The notes beneath the pieces were generated by a model, which worked only from the letters and a program-made list of their open reading frames with translations, made no database searches and was not told the origin of the DNA. The translations under genes and the position numbers were made by a program. A stretch of 64,000 nucleotides of DNA, taken from NCBI GenBank assembly GCA_009193035.1, contig SWDT01000037.1:62001-126000 (forward strand), given 5' to 3'. Numbering within the stretch: the first letter of the stretch is position 1; each line of letters starts with the position of its first letter. Shown here piece by piece: positions 35,749-48,563 of this stretch. The DNA comes from Halicephalobus mephisto. Its lineage: Eukaryota > Nematoda > Chromadorea > Rhabditida > Panagrolaimidae.

Positions 35749-36475
35749 CTAGACTGGGCTCACATCGTCGTATTTGACTGAAGCATAATTTCTCTGAACG
35801 TTTCCAGATATGACTTCGTCAATCATGTAAGTTCGGGCTCTGCGGTAGATGTTCCACATGTAGAAACCAAAGGCTTCCGAAATAACCGTCGTGATTACAA
35901 GCATGATTATTACCACTAGAAAACAAAGGCTTACAGAATTGTTGAATAATCAATCACCAACCTCTAAGAAAAGTAGTATTATCTTCAAAACGAGTAGAAA
36001 GTAAATCGTCTGAGACATTTTGATTTTTCAAAAAAACATCAAGGATTTTGGTGAATTGTAAAGGGAAAAATATGAAAACTATAAGTATTAATATGATCAG
36101 TAAGTTGATGGTAAGGCCAATTGCCTGAAATTTTAATAATTATAAGAGTTCATTATTGATCTTACTTACACCAACAACAATGATAGGAAGGTAGAGGTTC
36201 GGCTTTTCATATTTGTCTGCCACAAGAATGCAGATATCAATTGAAGCACCAATTATAAGTCCCAATAACAAGAAGAACCAATAAGGATTATTGATGATTT
36301 GCACAATGTTTAGAGCTCGGAACACTAAGTTGATTGTAGCAAGGACACTAGCCGCTTTCTATAAAAGGCTTAATCGATATTTTTAAATACTAAGATGACA
36401 TACCCTAACATGAGCTCCACAACAACAAGTTGTGTATTCGGGTTTTATTATGTTCGGGTACTTTGGACGGAACAT
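35749..36475 (-). CDS. Four-helix membrane protein, LAPTM-like family, member A
   Basis: Exons 36404-36475, 36170-36358, 35962-36124 and 35749-35915 (minus) join in frame to 196 residues. Exon 1 encodes the short cytosolic N-terminus with a Cys cluster and His (EYTTCCCGAHVR). Exon 2 encodes two helices and the family signature LVADKYEKPNLYLP. Exon 3 encodes the third helix and a polar luminal loop (FLKNQNVSDDLLS). Exon 4 encodes the last helix and a cytosolic motif (YMWNIYRRARTYMIDEV). The layout resembles lysosomal LAPTM4/5 proteins (N-terminal CC..CHV, four helices, V-W-x-x-Y before the tail), but homology to them is only suggested. It is the proximal copy of the 1,600-bp tandem duplication. 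Function unknown. Confidence 0.75.
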
Positions 36476-37348
36476 TTTTCGTAAAGCTGATTACCAAATT
36501 ACTGAAATTTTAAAACATTTAACGAAAGGACAAAAATCTGTTTTAACAATTTAAAATTCGAAAAAAGTTAAATTCTAAGTATATATCGACAAAACTAGCT
36601 TTCACAAAATTGAAGGACAAACTCACGAGTTGTTTAAATAAGTCGAGGCACTGGGATGAGAACATTGGTCAATGGTCTCTTGTGCTGGAATACTTGTGTT
36701 CTAGACATGTGTGTTCCAAACCTACCCTTTCAATTCTTCAGCCAAAATTTAAAAAATAATACGTAACTACTTTATTGCCAGAAAAGTAAATCTCTCACAA
36801 AAGTACTTCTAATGGAGTAATTGGATCCGTAAGTTCTCAATCTGAAAGTAGAATCAATAATTGACCTTCTGAACCCTAGTTCCCAATTCTAAAAGCTTCT
36901 AAGATTTTATTTTCAAATTTCATAATAGAGTAAAAATTTACCTAGAATGATTTTTAAACACTACGGTATCGAGCTGATTTTTGAATGTTATTTAACATCC
37001 TCAAAACTTTATATTTTGATCAAAAATCATTTAAAAAAATTCACTTTGACGATTTTCGGACACACAGGGTTAATATATATTCACCGAGATGAAAAAAATA
37101 CAATGAAGTTGTTAATCATATAATTACTTTTCTATTATGAGATCTAAAGAATTAATAACCAAATTAATGAATAAGGAAGATTATGTAAAATATGCAATAA
37201 AATTGCTAGTTTCAAATTCGTTTTTAGACATTCAAGAACAATGATGTCATTGAACAAAAATAGTTGATTCTAGCACGAAGAATGCTTAATTTTTTCTTCA
37301 AATCCGAGCCATCATAAAGATATTTTACAACAACTTTATAGGATTCAA

Positions 37349-38075
37349 CTAGACTGGGCTCACATCGTCGTATTTGACTGGAGCATAATTTCTCTGGACG
37401 TTTCCAGATATGACTTCGTCAATCATGTAAGTTCGGGCTCTGCGGTAGATGTTCCACATGTAGAAACCAAAGGCTTCCGAAATAACCGTCGTGATTACAA
37501 GCATGATTATTACCACTAGAAAACAAAGGCTTACAGAATTCTTGAATAATCAATCACCAACCTCTAAGAAAAGTAGTATTATCTTCAAAAGGCGTAGAAA
37601 GTAAATCGTCTGAGATATTTAGATCCTTTGACAAGAAATCAAGGATTTTGGTGAATTGTAAAGGGAAAAATATGAAAACTATAAGTATTAATATGATCAG
37701 TAAGTTGATGGCAAGGCCAATTGCCTGAAATTTTAATAATTATAAAAGTTCATTATTGATCTTACTTACACCAACAACAATGAAAGGAAGGTAAAGGTTC
37801 GGCTTTTCATATTTGTCTGCCAGAAGAACGCAGATATCGAGTGAAACACTAATTATAATTTCCATTAACAAGAAGAACCAATAAGGATTATTGAAGAGTT
37901 GCATAACATGTAAAACTTGGAACATTAAGTTGATTGCAGCAAAGACACTAGCCGCTTTCTATAAAAGGCTTAATCGATATTTTTAAATACTAAGATGACA
38001 TACCCTAACATGAGCTCCACAACAACAAGTTGTGTATTCGGGCTTTATTATGTTCGGATACTTTGGACGGAACAT
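37349..38075 (-). CDS. LAPTM-like family, member B (tandem copy of A)
   Basis: Exons 38004-38075, 37770-37958, 37562-37724 and 37349-37515 (minus) have exactly the same lengths as member A (72, 189, 163, 167 nt), giving 196 residues. Differences from A cluster in helix 1-2 (MFQVLHVMQLFNNPYWFFLL) and the luminal loop (FLSKDLNISDDLLS). The C-terminal exon, from the last helix to the stop, is almost unchanged. Both copies keep intact frames and splice sites, so both could be functional. Confidence 0.75.
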
Positions 38076-38558
38076 TTTTCGTAAAGCTGATTACCAAATT
38101 ACTGAAATTTTAAAACATTTAACAAAAGGACAAAAATCTGTTTTAACAATTTAAAATTCGAAAAAAGTTAAATTCCAAATATATATCGACAAAACTAGCT
38201 TTCACAAAATTGAAGGACAAACTCACGCGTTGCTTAAAAAGCCCAAGGCACTGGGATGAGAACATTAATCGATGGTTTTTTGTGCTGGAATACTTGTGTT
38301 CTAGACATGTGTGTTCCAAACCTGCTCTTTCAATTCTTCAGCCAAAATTTAAAAAATAATACGTAACTACTTTGTTGCCAGAAAAGTAAATCTCTCACAA
38401 AAGTACTTATAATGGAGTAATTGGATCCGTAAATTCTCAATCTGAAAGTAGAATCAATAATTGACCTTCTGAACCCTAGTTCCCAATTCTAAAAGCTTCT
38501 CAGATTTTATTTTGAAATTTTATAAGAGAGTGAAAATTTATCTAGAATGATTTTTAAA

Positions 38559-40286
38559 ATTTTATGAAACAAGATGTTTACAGTATTTTTTTGCATTAAA
38601 GTTGCTAAAATTAGAATACAAATACTTGGGGCACAATTACTGCACAATCTTGTTTTTGATAGTAATGTAAGTTTTCATTAAATTAAAAAATACTCTTTGC
38701 ATGGCTGTACTGATTGAATTCTAATGGTAGATCAGCTATAGTTACTGTCTCGTAAAAACACTTCAGGAACAAAAACCATATCTTGGAATCTCTGCGAATT
38801 TTCTTCAAGATTTATACTCAAACAACAAAGATTAAAGTCATAATTTTAGACATTAGGTCTTTCAGCATTGCTTTGTTCGAAACGGGTGTATTTCAAAATC
38901 AATATTTCGAAAGTTCCCGATTGATTACTCTTTGATTACGTTAAAAATAGGATCCTTCAAAGGCAATTCGATAATTAATGTAAAGGCAAGAGCAATATGG
39001 GCTCAGTTTACTGTCTTTGATTTCGATTAATTCTTTAAATTGAATCATCAATTGTATCAGTCGGTTCTTAAGACAGACATTACAAATTTACAAAAAATTG
39101 TTTTTAAATAAGTTTAAAGTTTGTACAATGTTACTTAAGTTTCTAAAATGGCTCAATTATTAGCTTGGAATAAGATCAGAAATTTATCATGTAGAGCAAA
39201 TTTTTCAATTCTTGCAATTTGTGTTATGCTTGAGATTTTTTAAAAGTTTGAAATGTTCAGAGCATCCTCACGTTCTGTTTATAATCTCGAAACAAAATAG
39301 ACTTTGATAACGAACGAGTAGTTTAGAACTGATATCTTTTAAAATTAGATTGATGAACACTACACTAATACTGGATACTGGTTTTTGTTTCTGTCTTTAA
39401 TTTCTCATGCAACTAAAAATCGTTAATTTTTTAGGAGTTTCTGACATATTATAACTTTCGAACCAGAAAGTCAATCATAATAAAACATTTTTTAAACAGG
39501 CTGAGTATAGCACTACCTGAAAATAAATTATTCTTAGAATTTATTTCTCAATCCAATCAAATTCGTAATCAATGTGCAACTTTTGACTGAAAACACTTTT
39601 TAGCAAATACACTAGTCATAAAGAATTTCATGTTATCAATATAGACAATTTAAAAATGACATGTAAACTTGGTTATATTTCAGAAAATGAATCCGATTTC
39701 TATTTGATGACCGTTGAACTCTTTTTTTTATGCAATTTTACTCAAATTGTGTATTATTTTCACATATTTATTTCCATCGACATTGATTTCAAAAATATAA
39801 AAACAAAAAGACCAAGATTTATTTCATTCAAAATTAAGATGAAAGAAAAGAGAAATCAATTTGAAGACTCCTGAGACCAAATTTGGTTTCGAGCCAAATG
39901 TGATCGAAGTGCACTTCCCCCTTTAACTGTTGATGAATGATGATGAATTATCAGTTGTCAAAATCAAAATATTGTTTTTGTATTAATGCTGTACTTTTAT
40001 GGAGTTGCAAGAAGTACAATTATGTTGTCTTAGTTTTTCCGTACGGATGTCTATAAAAAAAATCTACTTTATTGTCAAAGACGAAAAAATAAATATTGAT
40101 AGCATTCTTTTATATGATCAATATTAAGCTTGTGATTGAAGAATAAATCGAGATTGGTTTTGTGAATATCAACGCTCAATTTTTGTTTTTATAGAACGAA
40201 AAGTATTGGTTCCATCACGAACAATGTTGGATTCATTCATCCACCACGAGCTTAGTTAGAGGTTCTATGACTTCAATTTGACTGAC
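38559..40286. other. Intergenic between members B and C
   Basis: 1.7 kb, AT-rich, no coding signal with intron support and no clear repeat. A 72-codon frame near 39.7 kb has no splice or family support. Confidence 0.5.
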
Positions 40287-41019
40287 TTATGCAGGTGAAG
40301 AGTATTTCCATCCAACTTTGCTAGAATTTCTCTCTTTCCTTAGAGCAGCGAGTTTGGCGATCATGTAAGCTTGAGCTTTGCGGATCACGATCCAGAAATA
40401 TAATGTGACAATTTCGAAGATAATGATAAAAATCAGAAATACGGTCAAATTGATTATTTTCCCTGAAAAGTAGAAAAGTAGCAAAACTCTCAAAACAGTT
40501 GTCACCAACATCCCTTCATATCATCAGGATCTTTAGGGATGATCACAGGTACTATATCTGCAGATTCACTTAATCTCTTCATTTTTTCACTGGTACCAAA
40601 TTTCATAGCATACAGGAAAACTATACATGCCATGATGAGCGCAACACCGATGAACAATATGATCGCCTAAAAATCTCACTTTATATAAATAGCCATTTAT
40701 CAATCATGTTACTTACATTGAAAATAACAAAAGGGAAATAGAGAATTGGCTTCCTGTATTTGCTTGCCAGAAGAATACAGATGTCGAAAATGCAAAAAAT
40801 TATGGCAAACAGAATTACAAGCCAGGCTTTGTCCTTGAAGAAAAGCCAAAGCATAAATATATGGAAACACAGGCAAATGACGGCAATGATATTTGCCAAA
40901 TCCTGGAAGATTCCAACTCACGATCACTAAGTATCTAGATGACATACCCTAATATTGACTCTATCCCAACAAGTTCTGTATTTAGCATCTACAGCAGCTA
41001 CACTACTTTCACCAGCCAT
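40287..41019 (-). CDS. LAPTM-like family, member C
   Basis: Exons 40948-41019, 40717-40902, 40510-40666 and 40287-40462 (72, 186, 157, 176 nt) join in frame to 196 residues. The N-terminus is MAGESSVAAVDAKYRTCWDR; signatures are LLASKYRKPILYFPF (exon 2) and VIRKAQAYMIAKLAALRK (exon 4), ending GWKYSSPA. The luminal loop (KRLSESADIVPVIIPKDPDD) is unlike A and B. A conserved upstream block lies at 41124-41169. Confidence 0.75.
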
Positions 41020-41123
41020 TTCTCGTCAAATTAATTCTTAAAAGTATTATCAGTTGACAATTGTCAAAAGTAAATTGAAGGAGATTTAAATTCGGAAGTT
41101 AAAAACATTCAAGAACAAAGAAA

Positions 41124-41169
41124 CTCAGATTGAACATGTCAACGAGAAACTCGTTCTTTTAAACATTTG
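41124..41169 (-). promoter_or_regulatory. Conserved upstream block of member C
   Basis: On the minus strand the block contains TTTAAAAGAACGAGTTTCTC followed by GTTGACATGTTCAATCTGAG. Its end lies 104 nt before the ATG. The same block occurs at almost the same distance before members D, E and F. TTTAAAAG could be the TATA element. Confidence 0.65.
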
Positions 41170-42646
41170 ATTGTGCTGTAACATGCGACAAGACAGAGTA
41201 ACGGTTATTCTAAGAAGTCAAATTTTCATTGAAATAAAGTCGCAAATTTAATTGTTGGAAATCACATCTATAATTTATTATAAACCAAAAAGAAAAGCAG
41301 CTAAAATTCCAAACTACATTTCTAACACTAATGAGCTACAATAAGTCGATATCAGTTATCTCCAAGTGGCGTGGTGACGATATTTGAAAAACTAAGCCAG
41401 CAGATCATAGGAATCACAATATTAGAGTAAAAGCATAAGAAAAAACAATAGAGACACATTGCATTTACCTCAAATATCTAACTCAAGTAACAGGCATTGC
41501 TCATCGACAAGTATCAAGCTATAGATGTGCGAATAGTACTTTTTAGGTGAACAAAAGAATACAGGACTCTCAGATTTTATTCTTGAGAAAAGTTTTACAC
41601 AATTTATTTTTAGGGTTATTAATATAATCAGAAACAAACTTATAATGCGCTCACAAAGTACCAGTCGTTCTAAAATAAAAAATAATCGAATTTGATTTTT
41701 CTTCCTTTAGTCGAATAATATCTAATGACCTTTTTCAAATAAGTCATTAATTGCGTCTCCCAGTTTCTAAGTCTGGTGCTGTATCTGTTCAAAAAAAACG
41801 ATTTCACTTAGAACAACATAGTTTACGGTATCTTAACTAGGTTTCTGGAGCAAATTTACTGTTATCTATAGAGAACTCTAGAAATTCATGTGATTCAATC
41901 AGTTTGTTATCTACTTGTCAATTTAAAAAAATTATCAATAAACAGATTCATCATAATAAATAAGATGTCATCAATGCAGACACTGTAAAGGAAAAACATC
42001 AACAGAGTTGTATTTTTAACATAGATGTCTAGTTCATGTTTAAGAATTGCTGAATGAGACTTATGTATTTCTTTTTCGTGATGGTTCGATACCGGAATAT
42101 TTTTCCTGTGTTATTTAATTTGTTCTGATTATAGAAATATAACAATTAACAAAATATAATTTATTGTACTGAATATTAAAACAAAGAAGTGATTGAACGG
42201 CTTCTGAAAAGAATTTCGATTTGAAGGTAAAGCATTATCAGAATCTCATTTATTCTTTAATTATCGATATATAAAGTTAAATAATTTACTCAAATCAAAA
42301 TATTCTTATTCCTGACAATGATTTATATCAATGGAATCGCAAAAAAAAACAATTACTTTGTTTCCATTTTCTCGATAGAAAAGTCCACTTTGTCATTAAG
42401 GTAAAGATAAGAAGAAATAAATAGATACCTATAGTGTTTTTCTCGCAAGATCAGCATCAAACTTGTGGCAGAAAATAAACCAGCAATGTTTTCATGAAGA
42501 TTAACACTCGGTATTTGTTTTTACATAATGAAAAACAAGAAGTTTTGAAAATGAAAAAGTGTTGATCTTGTTCAAAGCCCTGCAATATTTATTTTTTGCC
42601 AAAAACCATGATTATCCATCTTTAACAACAATTTGATCGAATTGAA
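41170..42646. other. Intergenic between members C and D
   Basis: 1.5 kb of AT-rich DNA without a supported gene or clear repeat. Confidence 0.5.
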
Positions 42647-43371
42647 TCAAGCAGGTGACTGATACCGCCATCTATTAGGACTCAAAGCGTTCTGATTGTT
42701 TTTGGGAATGACTTCGGCGATCATGTAAGCCTGAGCTTTGCGAACGATATACCAGCAGTAAAATAGAATGAATTCAAAGATAATGACAGCGATTATCAAA
42801 CATATCAAAATAGCTGTCACATCTGAAATAAAAGAATATTATAATCCTCAAATAAGTGATCACAAACTTGTTTTAATGTCGTTGTAAGTATAATAAACAA
42901 ATGAGGGCACAATGCCGAAGACATTATCAGTTTTGACAATTACATTCGCAGCAATATCTACTGGAACAAAATTAAGAATTACAAGCCCTCCAACGAACAG
43001 TATATTGAAGAATAATATGATTGCCTGAAACTTCATTTTATAAAAATTTACATTTATCAATGTTACTCACGTTAAAAATGATAAAGGGAGAGTAGAGAAA
43101 TGGCTTCTCGTACTTGTCCGCCACAATGATACCGATTTCCAACAAAGCAACAATTACAATAAAGGAAAATTCGATCCAATGTTTATCGTAAAAGGCTGCT
43201 ATAAGGATAAAACCGTGAAAGATTAAGAGAATTTCAGCAATGAAGGTAGCAGCAGCCTCAAAAACTTCAATTGACAATCATAATGTTCAAATAGCATACC
43301 CGAACATGGAACTTAGAGTAGCAAGTTCTGTACTCATAGTCTGCGACATCCGAATTGTTGTCATAAACCAT
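42647..43371 (-). CDS. LAPTM-like family, member D
   Basis: Exons 43300-43371, 43071-43256, 42868-43024 and 42647-42822 (72, 186, 157, 176 nt, identical to member C) join in frame to 196 residues. The N-terminus is MVYDNNSDVADYEYRTCYSK; signatures are IIVADKYEKPFLYSPFII and YIVRKAQAYMIAEVIPKN, with the end WRYQSPA close to that of C. The exon 2 acceptor is tttttgag, weaker than usual but forced by frame and by alignment to the other members. C and D are sister copies by sequence. Confidence 0.75.
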
Positions 43372-43480
43372 TCTGTGTAAAACCAACCTTTAAAAGAGCT
43401 GTAAATTGACAATTATCAGAAAGTGAAGCAAGAGTGAAATTTACATCCGCGAGGTCAAATTATTTAATAATACACAAATT

Positions 43481-43523
43481 TAAATTGAAGGTGTCAATAG
43501 GAACCCGTTCTTTTAAACATTTG
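43481..43523 (-). promoter_or_regulatory. Conserved upstream block of member D
   Basis: Minus strand: TTTAAAAGAACGGGTTCCTA then TTGACACCTTCAATTTA, ending 109 nt before the ATG. See member C for the shared pattern. Confidence 0.65.
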
Positions 43524-46031
43524 CGGTTGTTCTGTAACATGCGACAAGATGAACCAACGCTTATTCAAAGAAATAGTGGTTTCATTGAAATACGGTGTAA
43601 ACTTCCATTGTTCAAAACAGTATCTATAATCTACTTTAAACTGAGAACCAAAACAGCTTAGAATCATTAATTTCACTCTCATCTTCTGTAAATTATGGCA
43701 AATCAATAATGATTATCTCCAAAATAAATGTGAATACTGTTTAAAAGCACGAAAAGTAAGCATATTAAAATAATGTTGGAATGGATGTGCAGAAAACAAA
43801 AAACCCATAGGAATTTATAATCTTCACTCCTAAATGCTTAACTTTTGTGATAGAATATTGCTTATTGACAATAGTATTTGATTATAATAAAGTAGGAAAA
43901 GTAAAACTACTACTTGAATGCACTTTTGCGATCAAACGAGAATACAAAACTCTCGATTTCCAGTCTTGTTGTTATTTTGATGGAAAACTTCTCCAATTTC
44001 TTCGTAGGGCAAATGTGACAAATACGGGATGTTTTCATCACTGAAGATTTGGTAATCTTTACATGACATTCATCATAACCTTTAACACATTTTATGGTTA
44101 TTCGTAACAAATATAATCCAAGTTTTGCTACAGATGCCAATGCTCATGAAAATCGTCATAATTGTGTTACAGTTTTTGTCCAGTTGGTAATCATTGCAAA
44201 AATCACACACAATAATAATTACTTATATTTGTTGACTGCGATGCTTTACAAACAATGTTTGTTTGATTAATTCAAATTATTGCACACCACATGCACATTG
44301 TGTTTTGGTTGTCTTCAACAGATTTCAAATTTCTACAAGAGTTCTTCAAAATTATTAAATTGTTTCAAAAGCCTTTGAAATTGCATAATTTTTGAAGCAC
44401 AAGATCAGGAGTAATTATTTTAGTCACTTATTTTATCCATTTCTATCATTATGTAAATATAATGAACTCTAGAAACTTATGGTTCAATCATATTTATGTT
44501 CCTTTGTCGCCTTCTTAAAAAAGATATGATCACTAAATAAATCTACCATAATAGATTGCTTGTTATTAATGTAGGTATGCAACAGAGAGATGGCTCACAA
44601 ACAATCTTCCTACTCAAAGACTCAACATTCGTTTGAGAACTATTGAATAAGCTTATAAGAAGAGTTTTCACCTCAAGTGAAACTCTAATCGAGATCACTT
44701 CTCTTTAAACTGTTGATGATAAAATTCAGTTACCAATATTAACAATCAAAATGTTTCCGAATAGATAATGATGCATGTTAACATAATCACAAAAACTATT
44801 AATTTGCTTCATTCTCCTTATGCAAGAGTATTCAAAAAAGACTACTTTATTGCCAAGGTAAAATAAAATGAAACGACAAGTACTCGTAATATGTTTCCTA
44901 CAGAATTAGCATTTGAGTTTTGCCCTTAAGCAAAAAAAAAGTGTTCTCATTGAAAAAGATTACAAATTTTAACTACTTAAAGTATCATCGACAATGAATT
45001 ACAAATTAAGGAACAAGACAGTGAAGGCTCCATTACGTCATTCCTAATTTTAGTGCGTCAAAAAATCGAAAACAATTATCTTTGGAAAAAAGTGATTATA
45101 TTAGTTCTAAGATTAAATCAAGAGAATCAAAATAGAATAATCTTGGGGTAATGTGATAGCAATTTACATGAATTTGTTACAATTGCTCAATGTTGAAATT
45201 TCAAAAAAATTTCATTTGGAAGGGATTCGATATTTGTAACATTTTAGCAGAACTTCTGGATGGAAATTATTATGATCTTCAAATAATTTTAGAAATAAAT
45301 TGTATGTAATAGAAAGTTTAATACTTCACTTTTTATTCTAAATATTTGGCGAATTTCCGTATTCCTTTTTTGACGCAAGAGAGAAATAAATTTTAATAGT
45401 GAAGGTTCGGTTTTAGGTGTCATTCAAAAACATCTAATACACTTTTTGACAAATAATTTTTTAAAACTAATCCAGATTAATGAAGAGTACATCAACATTG
45501 TTTGTTTCTTTTTGTTCATATATCTTTAATTCTCAAAATCAAATCGAAATTAAGAAAAACAATAAAACTTATTTGTTTTCAAACGAAACAGGTTTTCGAA
45601 ACGGACTATAAGGATGTTGACATTCTTATTGAAGTGCTAATGAGTTAGATGAGATTGCAAACTTTACTGTTCAGAATATTATTTTCCAGATAATGACGTA
45701 CATCAACAAAATCAGAAAGAAATACACTGACTTTGTTTCTTCCTATCTAAAAAACAATGTTTCACACAAGAAAATATATCACATTTAACATTGTGAGATG
45801 AAAAATGAATAATTATATACAGTTTTATTATTACCGGATAAATAATCAATCTCCACAATTCAATAAATCAGTTGTTGTTCAGAGTAGAAAAATTATTTGC
45901 AATATTTTCTTGAGGAATGAAGATCAAGGAAACCATTGAATAAAAAGGTGTTGTTGATGTTACAACTAATACTTCATTTACTTTTCTATTATGTTTGATC
46001 ACCATCCCTTTAGCAATTTTTTTAGATCCAA
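43524..46031. other. Intergenic between members D and E
   Basis: 2.5 kb, AT-rich, no supported gene. Short frames near 43.9-44.1 kb on both strands have no intron, family or compositional support. Confidence 0.5.
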
Positions 46032-46754
46032 TTACATATAATAAGCTCTATCGTATTCCGCTGGTGGACGATTCTCCAAAGTCTTTCTCGCTTTACATTT
46101 GTCAATCATGTAAGCTCGAGCTCTCCAGACAACTTTGCAGCAATAGAGTCCAACAAGTTCACCCAAGATTACTTTAATTATAAGGAAGACATACGTGAAT
46201 ATTATCCCTGAAAAAAAAGACAGCTGAATTTTCATAATCATTCACTAACCTTCTCGGCTGGTTTCATCAGGATCAAACATAAAGGAAGCTATATCCATTG
46301 ATTGATCTTTTTCAACCAACTGGCTTTTGCCATCCATTTTCGGAATATTAAAAAGAACAATTATAAATATTACTATGGCCACTACTCCGATGAGAAGTTG
46401 TAATCCCTGGAATTTTATCTCTTTATAAAACCACCTTCACCAGTTATGTTGCTCACCATCATGATAAGGAAAATCATATAAAAGCATGGTTTCTCAAATT
46501 TGTCTGCCAGAAGAATGGTAATGAACATGAACATAGCTATGACAATCAACCCAACTTCAAAAAAGGATAGATGGATGATGGCATCGATCGCTTCGAAAAC
46601 ACAATAGATTATGCCAAAGATGGCAATTATACTGGCGAATGTCTTAACGAATTTAAAATTGTGGGAATTTTGTTCTAAGAGTACTTACCCTAATATGGAC
46701 TCCAAAACATGTATATTGAGGTGCCATTATCTCAGGATATTTTTGACGAAACAT
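46032..46754 (-). CDS. LAPTM-like family, member E
   Basis: Exons 46689-46754, 46457-46642, 46250-46406 and 46032-46207 (66, 186, 157, 176 nt) join in frame to 194 residues. The N-terminus MFRQKYPEIMAPQYTCFGVH resembles A and B in its MFR.KYP start. Signatures are LLADKFEKPCFYMIFL and KVVWRARAYMIDKCKARK. The luminal loop is acidic and Ser-rich (DGKSQLVEKDQSMDIASFMF). The final residues (PAEYDRAYYM) are Tyr-rich; a YDRAY-type sequence could act as a lysosomal sorting signal, but that is inference. Confidence 0.75.
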
Positions 46755-46860
46755 TTTCTACAAAAGTACTAAATTATTAAAGTTTAAAAAACGTTTAAAA
46801 ACTAAAGAGAGAGAACAAACGATAATAACAAAAGGCCAAATTATTTAAAAACAGAATCAA

Positions 46861-46902
46861 ATTCAGATTGAACACGTCAATAAGAAACCCGTTCTTTAAA
46901 AG
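46861..46902 (-). promoter_or_regulatory. Conserved upstream block of member E
   Basis: Minus strand: CTTTTAAAGAACGGGTTTCT then TATTGACGTGTTCAATCTGA, ending 106 nt before the ATG. Confidence 0.65.
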
Positions 46903-47442
46903 ATTTATAATTTAGTTCGCAACATGGGGGAAGAAGTGTCAGATGATATTAAAGTAAAATGGACTATTGTTGGAAATAAATGATTTTATTTTTTCTAATA
47001 CAATTGCAAATTCTCATTAAATGAAAGAATAAAAATTTCCTGAATGGCGATATTGATTGAATTTTAAGAACAAATCGATTTAGCTATTTTTATCAAAAAC
47101 AACTTCAAAATGAGAAATCATATCCCAAAGTATATGGGAATTTGTTTCGAAATTTATATTCACGTCATAAATTTTAAAATATATACTTTTTAAAACTGTT
47201 GCATTGGGGTAATTTATATATACAAATCGGAAGTAATAGCTTTAGGTATTGTTAGTTCTGTTGAAGGCAATGTATTGCGTCTTCCGCATTGCCTTACTGA
47301 TTTTATTTTTGAAATGATTTATTAACGTAATTGCCATTATTTTATTGAATAATAATTACTCTCCACAATTTTTTCTATTACAATATTCAGAAGTAAAGTT
47401 TTATTTCTAGAATTACTTTTATTGCAGATTAAAAAAGTTGCT
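46903..47442. other. Intergenic between member E and the secreted protein
   Basis: 540 bp without a gene. A short hairpin (aaggcaatg / cattgcctt, 14-base loop) lies near 47263-47294. It is too short to call as an RNA gene. Confidence 0.4.
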
Positions 47443-48497
47443 TCAAGCGAAGGATGTGCAGCAGATCTGAGACATGCCCCATGCAGGGTTACCTGGGAAT
47501 GTCGTGTATTGGCTGCTACAAGGAGACATTGTCATGAATGCCGTTCCTTCCTCCTTCTCATAAATGCCATTTCTTCTGATGATTCTGCCCAAATTCATGT
47601 CATAAGACCAAGTCTGACCTGAGGGTTGCCAGATAGACACGGGGAAGATTACCTTGAAGTCGTCTCCAGCAAGCAATGGTTTGCAAGTGGAAGGATTTCC
47701 AAGTGAACCACTGCAGAAATCTTCAGATTCTCTATTCAGACTAATCATGTAATTCCCTAGATGCGGTCCTTCAGAAGTTGCCATAATGGTCATACCATTT
47801 TGATCAATAGTAATATTGGCATTAACAATGGCTAGGACATTGTCATTACTAGTAAATGTGGCAGTAGCGTTGAAACTACGGCATTTGAGAGAGTTAGCAG
47901 GTGGAGCGGAAACGGACATATATTTTTTGCAGCACTGAGTGGAAGTAAAGGTGTATCCGGGGAACGATGATGCTGGAAAAGGGTTTTTAAATTCCATTAA
48001 CAACAATGATACTTACTTTGAATTGTGTCCGTGATGCACGGCAAGGAATCACTGAAGAAAAAGCCTGTCATGTAATTGATTCCTCCTTCATCAAAGAGAT
48101 TCTCAGTAAGACGGACATTGCCTCTGTAATTATCCAAAACCAAGGGAAGAGAAGTGAACACGGTGTCATTCTCGACAAACCAACTACAATACCCTCCGAC
48201 GCTGGAACATCTCGTTGGTTTGTTGGGTCCGATTTGTGCCAGAAGTCCATCTCCGTTCAAGCGGTACATACTGGAGTTACTCGAGGTGAAGACTTCATCA
48301 GTGACTAAGAACCGAGTCAGTGTATTCATATTAATGTTTTTGATAGCCAGAGTTGCCGAGTAGTCGAACAAGTGGAAAGTTGGGTCGTCCTTTGTTACGA
48401 AGGCTTCAATGGAAGTTGAAATGCAGGTTTGAGGATTCTGGCCATTAGAATAAGAAACCAAAAGTAGAAAGAAGGTGAAAAGCAAAGACCCGGACAT
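47443..48497 (-). CDS. Secreted Cys-rich protein, unrecognised
   Basis: Two exons (48017-48497 and 47443-47972, minus strand; 44-bp intron with GTAAGT and TTTTCCAG) join in frame to 336 residues. A strong signal peptide (GSLLFTFFLLLVSYSNG) precedes an extracellular-looking chain with several potential N-glycosylation sites (NSSM, ENDT, NAT, NIT) and about a dozen Cys, including tandem pairs at STQCCKKY and QICCTSFA. No membrane helix is seen after the signal. No family is recognised. The promoter holds a TATA box and a GATA site, suggesting strong gut expression of a secreted product. It lies inside the LAPTM-like cluster but is unrelated to it. Confidence 0.7.
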
Positions 48498-48533
48498 TTT
48501 TGTCGTCTCAATAAATTTCTTCTTTCAGGCCCT

Positions 48534-48563
48534 CTTTTATACTGAAACTCTATGATTATCAGT
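48534..48563 (-). promoter_or_regulatory. TATA box and intestinal-type GATA site
   Basis: On the minus strand ACTGATAA (48556-48563) is followed 14 nt later by TATAAAAG (48534-48541), whose end is 36 nt before the ATG. ACTGATAA is the preferred ELT-2-type site. Spacing fits a core promoter with a very short 5' leader. Confidence 0.6.

Larger units (their letters stand above)
35359..38558. repeat. Tandem duplication of a 1,600-bp gene unit
   Basis: Unit 1 (35359-36958) and unit 2 (36959-38558) both begin cactacggtatcgagctgat and stay aligned throughout; the two stop codons, ATGs and splice sites are all exactly 1,600 bp apart. Each unit carries one four-helix gene, its promoter and part of a MITE. 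The MITE end marks the duplication junction. Confidence 0.9.

Noticed and set aside
39656..39874. 72-codon frame between members B and C
   Set aside because: No intron, no family motif, and composition like the surrounding spacer.
47263..47294. Short hairpin aaggcaatg/cattgcctt as a microRNA
   Set aside because: The stem is only nine pairs, too short for a precursor.
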